Shown here piece after piece: positions 36,800 to 44,176 of a stretch of 64,000 nt of DNA. Origin of the DNA: Pseudobacteroides sp. (GTDB taxonomy: Bacteria; Bacillota; Clostridia; Acetivibrionales; DSM-2933); contig NZ_DATCTU010000008.1 of NCBI RefSeq assembly GCF_036567765.1, positions 1 to 64,000 on the forward strand, given 5' to 3'. Each line of letters begins with the position of its first letter. Position 1 is the first letter of the stretch. The notes beneath the pieces are model-generated. The model searched no databases, was not told the DNA's origin, and saw nothing but the letters and a program-made list of their open reading frames with translations. The position numbers and the translations under genes are program-made.

Positions 36800-37207
36800 A
36801 TGGATATGTTGAGGTTTACCAAAGTCAGTATGAATAATTCCTATGAGCTGTCATATGATGAGTCTTCCAATTGCTTATTTGTAGCTTTATTTGGATTGTG
36901 GGACAAAATGTCACAATTGGACTATTATATTGACGATATTAAAGCTACCATATCACATTCCAAGCCTAGCTTTAACATCATATACGACTTGACACAGTAC
37001 AAGGGCTGTATAACCCAATTGACTAACCTTCAGGTAGAGGCTCAGAATTTATTACTGGCGGCTGGATTGAATAAAACTGCTGTATTGATAAAGGAAAATC
37101 AGCTATTAAAAGCTTCTGTCGAGATTATATTCCAAATGTCCGGCATATCTGCGACTTATTTCAGCAATATCGGTACTCTTCAAAATTGGCTGGATAGCTT
37201 TAAATAA
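36800..37207 (+). CDS. STAS/SpoIIAA-like single-domain protein
   Basis: The start is the ATG at 36800, eight bases after AGGAG; 21 upstream codons have no site. The 135-residue product has the alternating strand/helix pattern of SpoIIAA-like proteins: SNCLFVALFGLWDKMSQLDY, NIIYDLTQYKGCI and a C-terminal helix pair. Such domains usually work in partner binding or membrane association. No kinase partner is next to it. The assignment is tentative. Confidence 0.5.
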   Translation: MDMLRFTKVSMNNSYELSYDESSNCLFVALFGLWDKMSQLDYYIDDIKATISHSKPSFNIIYDLTQYKGCITQLTNLQVEAQNLLLAAGLNKTAVLIKENQLLKASVEIIFQMSGISATYFSNIGTLQNWLDSFK

Positions 37208-37236
37208 AGAACAAAACCATAATATCCTAGAAATTT

Positions 37237-37276
37237 AAAAAACTGTAAGATGGTCCTAAACCACCTCACAGTTTTT
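37237..37276. terminator. Bidirectional terminator
   Basis: AAAAACTGTAAGATGG pairs with CCACCTCACAGTTTTT, giving a stem with A-runs on the left and T-runs on the right. It lies between the convergent genes 36800-37207 (+) and 37306-39726 (-) and can serve both. Confidence 0.75.
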
Positions 37277-37305
37277 ATGCTGCTTTATGAAATAATAGTT
37301 ATACC

Positions 37306-39726
37306 TTAAAAAATTACTTCAGGATAATTTGAGGATGTCATACTGAAATGCTTTGCTATTATCAGTATATCGCTCATATTTATTGAACCGTCGGCATTAA
37401 AGTCTTGCTCTGCAACATACTTTGAAGAGTCAGTTGTAGAGTTGAAGGCTTTTGCTATTTCTATGACGTCAGCCATGTTTATTGATCCATCCTGTACTCC
37501 GCTTCTTGTGATGTCACCTGCCCAAATATCAACCGGTGATGACGATGTACCGATGATTGCATTTTTATTTGTAGGAATGTCTTGAATTATCCTTGTAAGA
37601 TACCCGGGTTTACTAATCTTAAGATCAAATGTATCGGAATTCAGTATTGGATTCCTTATTTCAAAGTATCCATTCTCGTCTGTTATTGCATATATAGATA
37701 CATCACCCGAAACTTCTATCTTAAATCCTGCCTTTACTTTTGAAGCAGCTGAGGTTGAATATGTGAAATCAGGTGAGATATAACCCTTTGTTTTAGGTAA
37801 AGTGCTCGAAGGCACTGGAGTATTTGTAGGCTTTGATGTACTTGGTACAGGAGTTTCGCCTGGCTCAAGGCCTGCCACCTTTACCCCATTCTTGTATATT
37901 GCTATTTTGTCTGTCCTAGTATATTTGGTTGTAGTGAGATCGGTAATAGAGTAATCATTTGCTGCATTCCATTTGCCGCTGTAATTTGCCAATGCAAACT
38001 GGATGTAGCTTCTTGAGTATAGCTTTTCATTAGGGAATGAAAACTCTATGTAATAAATATTCTTAGCCTTATCAAAGACTTTAACTTCGGAATACTTAGC
38101 TCCCTTTATGGGTGAATAATAAATGTCCGCTTTTGTAGATGTTGGGTCAACATTAGCACTTACCAACTCCGATAAGTCCATGAAATATCTGAATGATAAA
38201 CCTGTCTCAAATCTAGGCGGTGCAGTCAGAATGTTATACATATTTAAATCAATAACGGTACTTTGAGCATCCTGCTTGTAAATCTTTGCTTCAGCATAAT
38301 AAAGGTCAGGCTCGCCTTCTATTCCTGGTGTTGCCTCAGGCTTTTGTCCTGCACCATAGTATTTCGACATGCCTGCAAGGGCACCTACAAGACCTGCATT
38401 GTAATCAAGACCTGTTTCGGTATAAACATATTTATCTATATCGTCATAATAAACACCGCTTTTATCAGGTCCTCCTACCAAAGCACCATATAGAATATGT
38501 CTTTCAGGTGCAACCTTCTTTTCATCTGCCGGAGGTCCTTCAAGCATACCGCTTGCCGCCCTGTGATGAGGGAATTTAGGATATTTTTCTCCAAAACCTA
38601 CCATGTAAGACATGTTGTTGGGATTTTTACCGAGAATGAAGTCTATCTGGCTTTTTGCATAGTCAAGATATTTCTGATCCGGTTTGATTTTATAGTATGT
38701 AAGTGCGAGCATAGCTTCTGCTGCAGGGTATTTTGCAACACCCCAACTGTCAAGATAGCTTAAGCCGCCAGGAACTTTTGATAGGGTATTCATCCAGTAA
38801 TCAAGGTTTTCTTCTACTATTGTGATGTATTTTGGCTTTTTGGTTACTTCTGCCATCTTTAATGCAACTCCGCCAAATATATCGTCCCAGCAGTTTGTCC
38901 AATGGTTTTGGTAAGTATTGTCTCCACCCAGACCTTTTTCATCCATGAGCTTTTCTATATCGTCCATGTATTTCTGTTCATTTGTAGCAATATAGAGCCA
39001 TATACCTCCCCACATGAGTTCATCATAATAGCTTCTTGGAAGATAGTAGCTCTGACCTTTGCTGTTACCTCTGTAAGCCTGACCGAATGCATACAAATCC
39101 TTTGCATATGTGAGGCATTTTGCAGCATATGTTGGATCGCTGTCTTTCATATTGAGATATGTAAGTGCCAAAGTAGCGGCTGCGGAACCGGCTACATCAG
39201 AGCCAGGGTTTGAAGGTGTTGCAGCATAATATGCAGGCCTGGTATAAGTTTGAAGCTCCGGAGGACCCCAGAATTTGTGGTCTTCGTCACCATCACCTAA
39301 CTGGTAATAGAATGTTGTTTTGTTTGGAAAACACTTCATAAAATAATCCGCAAAATGTTTCACAATATTAAGCATGTACTTGTCCTGCCCCTTTTCGATA
39401 AAGGTGTCCTTGAACTCATAATAGGCCCAAGCTAATGCAGAAGCAGAAGTACACTGAGGCAAACCAAACTTCACATGGTCACCGCAGTCATGGAAGCCAC
39501 CGGTCAGATCAAGTCCCACATCCTTACCATCCTCTATGTGGCAAGGTCCGCGCCATTTGATTCTGTTATTGCCAGCGTCAGGTCCGCACCAGTTTGCCTC
39601 ATAGAAAAGAATGGATTTTGCAAATGCGTCAACATAGTTAAGGCCACCTGCTGCAGATGCAGTTTTTGGAATTATGCTTGCGAGATAAACAAAAAGCAGA
39701 GTGATAATTAAACATTTTTTCTTCAC
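37306..39726 (-). CDS. Cellulosomal GH9 endoglucanase with CBM3c-like module and dockerin
   Basis: The 806-residue secreted enzyme has a signal peptide (1-25) and a GH9 catalytic domain (about 28-460). The latter has GGFHDCGDHVKFG with the catalytic Asp80 and Asp83, and the general acid in YTETGLDYNAGLV near 430. A CBM3c-like module (475-620) and a Thr/Pro linker (about 630-652) follow. Next come a carboxypeptidase-regulatory-like (CnaB-type) domain (GYISPDFTYSTSA onward) and a C-terminal type I dockerin with two Ca loops (SINMADVIEIAKAFN and SINMSDILIIAKHFS). The GH9-CBM3c layout is that of processive endoglucanases. The start is GTG after AGGGGG. Confidence 0.92.
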   Translation of the reverse strand: MKKKCLIITLLFVYLASIIPKTASAAGGLNYVDAFAKSILFYEANWCGPDAGNNRIKWRGPCHIEDGKDVGLDLTGGFHDCGDHVKFGLPQCTSASALAWAYYEFKDTFIEKGQDKYMLNIVKHFADYFMKCFPNKTTFYYQLGDGDEDHKFWGPPELQTYTRPAYYAATPSNPGSDVAGSAAATLALTYLNMKDSDPTYAAKCLTYAKDLYAFGQAYRGNSKGQSYYLPRSYYDELMWGGIWLYIATNEQKYMDDIEKLMDEKGLGGDNTYQNHWTNCWDDIFGGVALKMAEVTKKPKYITIVEENLDYWMNTLSKVPGGLSYLDSWGVAKYPAAEAMLALTYYKIKPDQKYLDYAKSQIDFILGKNPNNMSYMVGFGEKYPKFPHHRAASGMLEGPPADEKKVAPERHILYGALVGGPDKSGVYYDDIDKYVYTETGLDYNAGLVGALAGMSKYYGAGQKPEATPGIEGEPDLYYAEAKIYKQDAQSTVIDLNMYNILTAPPRFETGLSFRYFMDLSELVSANVDPTSTKADIYYSPIKGAKYSEVKVFDKAKNIYYIEFSFPNEKLYSRSYIQFALANYSGKWNAANDYSITDLTTTKYTRTDKIAIYKNGVKVAGLEPGETPVPSTSKPTNTPVPSSTLPKTKGYISPDFTYSTSAASKVKAGFKIEVSGDVSIYAITDENGYFEIRNPILNSDTFDLKISKPGYLTRIIQDIPTNKNAIIGTSSSPVDIWAGDITRSGVQDGSINMADVIEIAKAFNSTTDSSKYVAEQDFNADGSINMSDILIIAKHFSMTSSNYPEVIF

Positions 39727-39768
39727 ATAAAATACCCCCTATTTTAAAATTATCTATGACTTAAGATA

Positions 39769-39797
39769 ATCTTACCATATTTTATTTTTTGCTACAA
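39769..39797 (-). promoter_or_regulatory. Possible promoter of the GH9 gene
   Basis: On the minus strand, TTGTAG (39792-39797) and TAAGAT (39769-39774) are 17 bases apart, about 40 bases upstream of the GH9 start. Both boxes are imperfect. Confidence 0.35.
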
Positions 39798-39876
39798 TTG
39801 TAATGGGTGTATATGTAGGGGCAAAGCGAGATTTTTGCAATTTTCGATAGCAATTATACTTGTTTTCAAATGCTTA

Positions 39877-39905
39877 TTTCAAAATATTACAAAAAACTGT
39901 ATAAT
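39877..39905 (+). promoter_or_regulatory. Probable promoter of the RiPP operon
   Basis: A perfect TATAAT (39900-39905) lies 17 bases after a weak TTTCAA (39877-39882). The precursor ATG follows 55 bases later, with GGGAGG eight bases before it. Confidence 0.5.
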
Positions 39906-39960
39906 TAAAAAGGGAGTCTAAATTTCTGGAAAAGAATTTTAATATTAGGGAGGTTTAAAT

Positions 39961-40194
39961 ATGGATAAAGAATTGAGAACTTCAGCAGAAATGACTGATG
40001 AAGAATTAATGGACATGTTTGGTGGTTTTGAAGAAACTCCAGTTGTTACAGAGCCTATAATTGTTAAGCCATTATACGGTATCAAACCGCCTATTGACGT
40101 AAAGCCATTATACGGAATTGTTGTAAGACCCTTATACGGAATTAAGCCTATGTATGGAATTAAACCTTTGTATGGCATAAAGCCTACTGAGTAG
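39961..40194 (+). CDS. RiPP precursor with double-glycine leader and five XYG core repeats
   Basis: The 77-residue peptide has an acidic leader, MTDEELMDMFGG (residues 11-22), that fits the double-glycine export rule: hydrophobic residues at -12 (M11), -7 (L16) and -4 (M19) before G21-G22. The 55-residue core has P(L/M)YGI five times, with Tyr at 39, 51, 59, 65 and 71, mostly spaced by Lys-Pro. There is no Cys, Ser-rich or Trp-based core, so lanthipeptide or thioether chemistry is unlikely. XYG is the site cut by radical SAM spliceases, which remove the Tyr-derived tyramine unit and leave an alpha-keto-beta-amino residue. This chemistry is inferred. The start is fixed by GGGAGG. Confidence 0.85.
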   Translation: MDKELRTSAEMTDEELMDMFGGFEETPVVTEPIIVKPLYGIKPPIDVKPLYGIVVRPLYGIKPMYGIKPLYGIKPTE

Positions 40195-40448
40195 TATTAG
40201 TCTTTTTTATAATAGAAGTATTAATTATATAGAAGATTTATGTTAGATACTTACATAAAAGGAAAACCAGTTGTCCGGAATATTTAGACTATCAGGTGCA
40301 TGGTACGGGTATTTAAATGAGCAGCAATAAAGCTTTATTAATACAGCCATGCACCACCCCAAATTTTAAATATCTAGGAAATGCGACAATAATCAAGGGT
40401 GTAAAATGCAAGAAATTCTGTTATTCAAATTTTTGCGGGAGGGGTATT

Positions 40449-41996
40449 ATGAGTATAGATTACAGGCCAATTACAGGTGTGTGGGAGATAACAATGGGAT
40501 GCAACATGAGGTGCAAGCACTGCGGTTCTTCCTGTGAAAATAGATTAAGCGGAGAGCTTACAACCGACGAGGCCTTAAAGCTTTGTGATGACTTGGCTGA
40601 GCTGGGATTTAAGTGGCTTACACTGTCCGGAGGTGAGCCCACAACCAGAAAAGACTGGGATATCATTGCAAAAAGGCTTAATGATAATGGGGTTATACCC
40701 AACATGATAACAAACGGCTGGCTGATAGATGATGAGATAGCCAAAAGAGCAAAGGCTGCGGGAATAAACACTATAGCCATAAGCCTTGACGGTCTACAAA
40801 AGACTCATGATTTTATCAGGCGTGAGGGTTCATATGAAAGAATAATGAATGCCTTGGACATATTAGTGGCAAATGAAGTAAACTGCTCTGTTATTACGAC
40901 TGTAAACAAAATGAATCTTGGTGAACTGGAAGAAATGCACAAAATCCTGTGTGAAAAAGGAATATACGGCTGGCAGTTCCAATTGGGGCTTCCTATGGGG
41001 AACATGGTCAAAAACAGTGAGCTTGTGGCACAGCCTCATCATACCGATGATGTTATTAATTTCGCCTATGATGCCATGCAAAAGGGTGGCGTGGATATAC
41101 AACTGGCCGACTGCATGGGGTACTTTAACAAAAAGGAAATTGAAGTAAGGAAAAAATCCGATTCATCCGATGAGTACGACTGGAACGGCTGCGGAGCCGG
41201 AAAGTATGTTATGGGAATACTTCATAATGGCGATATAGTGGGATGTACTTCTATAAGAGACAGAAACTTCATAGAAGGAAATATTAAAGAAACACCTATA
41301 CTTGATATTTGGAACAATCCTGAAAAGTTTGCCTGGAACAGGAATCTTACTAAAGAAATGCTTCAGGGAACCTGCCAAAAGTGCCAGTATGGCAATCGCT
41401 GCCACGGTGGATGCGGCAATACAAGGCTTACAATGGAAGGAACAATATACGGGCAAAACAGATACTGTTCCTACAATCTTGTCGTTAAGAAGGCTGAAAA
41501 GCAATTTGAGGGTATTAATGACATTGATGAGTTAATGAATAAAGCTCGCAAATTTGCACCACAAAATCAGCACCAGCTTGCGGAAATATTGCTGTCAAAG
41601 GTTCTTTCCCTTGACCCTGAAAATGAAGAAGCATTATCATTATACGGATATACTTCCTTTATGCTGGAAAACTACAAAAATGCTGTGGAAGCAAATGAAA
41701 AGCTGCTTCAAAAGGACAGCAGCAACATATACGCAAATAAAGGTTACGGACTCTCCATTTCAAGGCTTGGGATGGTTGATGAGGGCATAAAATATCTTAA
41801 AAAGGCAATTGAATTGTCAAAAGGTACTTACCTGGACCCATACTATGACCTTGCAGTGGTTTATTTTGAAAACGGAAAACCGGCCAAAGCTATGGAAGCC
41901 TTAGAGGAAGGGTTTAAGGTTTCTGATGAGTTTGAAAAGAGCTATCGGGATTTTTACAATCTTCTACAAGAACAGGTTAAGGAAGGACAGGCATGA
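40449..41996 (+). CDS. Radical SAM/SPASM peptide maturase with C-terminal TPR (splicease candidate)
   Basis: From the ATG at 40449 (GGGAGGGG just upstream) the enzyme has 515 residues. The radical SAM cluster motif CNMRCKHC (Cys18, 22, 25) is near the N-terminus; SGGEPTTRKDW follows. A SPASM region (about 255-365) has the Cys set starting CGAGKYVMG, then C-TSIRD and CQKCQYGNRCHGGC, for auxiliary Fe-S clusters. Residues ~385-505 form three to four TPR repeats (e.g. ALSLYGYTSFMLENYKNAV), unusual for maturases and perhaps the precursor-binding part. A longer in-frame start at 40317 adds 44 residues with four Cys but has no ribosome site. It overlaps the exporter by four bases. Confidence 0.88.
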   Translation: MSIDYRPITGVWEITMGCNMRCKHCGSSCENRLSGELTTDEALKLCDDLAELGFKWLTLSGGEPTTRKDWDIIAKRLNDNGVIPNMITNGWLIDDEIAKRAKAAGINTIAISLDGLQKTHDFIRREGSYERIMNALDILVANEVNCSVITTVNKMNLGELEEMHKILCEKGIYGWQFQLGLPMGNMVKNSELVAQPHHTDDVINFAYDAMQKGGVDIQLADCMGYFNKKEIEVRKKSDSSDEYDWNGCGAGKYVMGILHNGDIVGCTSIRDRNFIEGNIKETPILDIWNNPEKFAWNRNLTKEMLQGTCQKCQYGNRCHGGCGNTRLTMEGTIYGQNRYCSYNLVVKKAEKQFEGINDIDELMNKARKFAPQNQHQLAEILLSKVLSLDPENEEALSLYGYTSFMLENYKNAVEANEKLLQKDSSNIYANKGYGLSISRLGMVDEGIKYLKKAIELSKGTYLDPYYDLAVVYFENGKPAKAMEALEEGFKVSDEFEKSYRDFYNLLQEQVKEGQA

Positions 41997-44176
41997 TATT
42001 TAAGAAAATTTTGAGCTTGACCAAAAGGTACCCTGTAGTTAGGCAGCATGACGTAACAGACTGCGGTGCCGCGTGTCTTGCTTCAATTGTGAAATATTAC
42101 GGCGGAAATATCTCAATAGCCAGGCTAAGAGAATACTCAGGTACAGGTAAAGAAGGTACAACAGGGTTTGGGCTTGTGAAGGCATTGCAAAGACTTGGGT
42201 TTACTGCAAAGGGCCTTAAAGCTCAGCTTGAGCAGTTGGTAAATGAGGAATTTCCGCTGATTGCACATGTGATAAAAGACAATGACGGTAAAAAGCTTGA
42301 GCACTATGTTGTGGTTTATAAAATAGATGATAGCAGTATAACTTTCATGGACCCTGCTAAAGGAGTTGTCAGGGAGAAACTTTCCCTTTTTTATGATGTT
42401 TATACGGGAAGGGTAATATCCTTAAAGCCGGGAGATAGCCTTGACATAAAAACAAGTAACAACAGGGCTTTATTTGGGTTGATAGCATCCATAGTTAAAG
42501 TACTTAAGCTCTCCATTTTTATTATTGTTTTGATATCCTTTGTATTTACAGGGCTTGGAATATTAAGCACCTATTATATGAAGTATTTGTTTGATACGGT
42601 TATCGGAGAAGGGGTATTTAATCAGCTTACTTACGTATCCCTTTTCTTTATCGGTATTTTCTTTTTCCAGCTCCTTTTAGGGATATTAAGAAGCCTTATG
42701 GTTACCAAATTGGCATTAAAGATAGATAAAGAGCTTATGCTGAGCTATTTTAAGCATGTATTAAGGCTTCCCATGAGCTTTTTTATTTCCAGGAAGGACG
42801 GCGAGATAATATCCAGGTTCATGGATGCCTCGAAAATCCGTGAAGCCATATCAGGCATAACCCTCACCCTTTCCATCGACACAGTTCTTGCTATAGCTGG
42901 CGGAGTTATTCTGTTTATGTCAAATAGGTTTCTCTTCTTTATAACATTATGCATCATGGTGCTGTATGGAATAACTGTGTTGTGTTTTATAAGGCCCCTA
43001 AGAAAAATAAACACGCTTCAGATGGAAAGCAATGCACATCTTACCTCTCATCTTGTTGAGAGCTTAAATGGTGTTGAAACATTAAAGTCATTCAATGCTT
43101 TAAATGAGACTGATAAGACTGCGGAAAAAAACTTTGACGATCTCATAAAAAAAGTATATAAAGGCAGCATACTCTACTCTGTGCTGACTACCCTTACATC
43201 TGCCATCAATGGTCTTGGTACCATATTGATACTTTGGTTCGGTATTATTGAGATTTCTACAGGAAAGATGTCTACCGGCGATCTTCTTGCCTTTAATGCA
43301 TTACTCCAATACTTTCTTACCCCTGTCAAAAATCTCATTGACCTGTCATCGGAGATACAAACAGCTGCAGCTGCATCAAGCAGGCTTGGGGAAATATTAG
43401 AAATAGAAGGGGAAAAATACATAGACCCTGAAAGAAGTGTAATACCTGACACCTTGTCGGAGGATATTGATATAGACAGCATAACATTTAGATACGGATA
43501 TAAACGGCCTGTAATAGAAAATCTGTCCCTCCACATAAATGCGGGAGACAAGGTTGCTGTTGTAGGTGGCAGCGGATCGGGAAAAACAACACTTGCAAGG
43601 CTGATTATGAATTATTACCTTCCAGAGAAGGGCACAATAAAGATCGGTGGAATTGACTTAAGAAATATACCTTTAGAGACTATCAGGAAAAAAATTGCAT
43701 TCATATCCCAGGATGTGTTTCTTCTAAGCGGCACAATAGCAGATAATATAAGACTTGGCAATCCTCATGCCTCCATGGAGGAAGTGATGGAAGCGTCTCA
43801 ACATGCAAACTGTCATGAGTTTATTGAGAAGCTGCCACTAAAGTATGAAACCTACATAGAGGAAAACGGTTCAAACCTTTCAGGTGGTCAAAGGCAGCGA
43901 ATTGCTATTGCCAGGGCCTTCTTGCTAAAGCCTGATGTTCTAATTATGGATGAGGCCACAAGCAACCTTGACACCATCACCGAAGAGGCCATATCAAATA
44001 CCCTCGACCTTTTTGATAAAAAGGTTACAAGGATCATAATAGCTCATCGCCTATCTACAATAAAAAGATGCCGGAGAATATTCGTACTTGAAAACGGCAG
44101 AATATCCGAATCCGGCACCCATGAAGAACTCCTTTTGAATAACGGGCTATATAAGGAAATGTTTAATTTATTGTAA
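41993..44176 (+). CDS. C39-peptidase ABC exporter (PCAT) for the RiPP
   Basis: The 727-residue protein has an N-terminal C39 peptidase domain with catalytic Cys24 (TDCGAACL), His104 (EHYVVV) and Asp120 (MDPAKG). Six membrane segments (about 165-430) follow, then an ABC ATPase with VGGSGSGKTTLARL, LSGGQRQR and LIMDEATSNLD. PCAT proteins cut double-glycine leaders and export the core in one step, which fits the GG at residues 21-22 of the precursor. ATGA overlap with the maturase gene shows coupling. All active residues are present. Confidence 0.93.
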   Translation: MIFKKILSLTKRYPVVRQHDVTDCGAACLASIVKYYGGNISIARLREYSGTGKEGTTGFGLVKALQRLGFTAKGLKAQLEQLVNEEFPLIAHVIKDNDGKKLEHYVVVYKIDDSSITFMDPAKGVVREKLSLFYDVYTGRVISLKPGDSLDIKTSNNRALFGLIASIVKVLKLSIFIIVLISFVFTGLGILSTYYMKYLFDTVIGEGVFNQLTYVSLFFIGIFFFQLLLGILRSLMVTKLALKIDKELMLSYFKHVLRLPMSFFISRKDGEIISRFMDASKIREAISGITLTLSIDTVLAIAGGVILFMSNRFLFFITLCIMVLYGITVLCFIRPLRKINTLQMESNAHLTSHLVESLNGVETLKSFNALNETDKTAEKNFDDLIKKVYKGSILYSVLTTLTSAINGLGTILILWFGIIEISTGKMSTGDLLAFNALLQYFLTPVKNLIDLSSEIQTAAAASSRLGEILEIEGEKYIDPERSVIPDTLSEDIDIDSITFRYGYKRPVIENLSLHINAGDKVAVVGGSGSGKTTLARLIMNYYLPEKGTIKIGGIDLRNIPLETIRKKIAFISQDVFLLSGTIADNIRLGNPHASMEEVMEASQHANCHEFIEKLPLKYETYIEENGSNLSGGQRQRIAIARAFLLKPDVLIMDEATSNLDTITEEAISNTLDLFDKKVTRIIIAHRLSTIKRCRRIFVLENGRISESGTHEELLLNNGLYKEMFNLL

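Noticed and set aside
39945..40178. Repetitive antisense frame across the RiPP precursor
   Set aside because: It mirrors the PLYGI repeats on the other strand. The plus-strand gene has a strong ribosome site and a GG leader, while the antisense frame has neither.
39961..40194. Precursor as a lanthipeptide, ranthipeptide or sactipeptide
   Set aside because: The core has no Cys and no LanB/C/M gene is nearby, so thioether chemistry is not possible.
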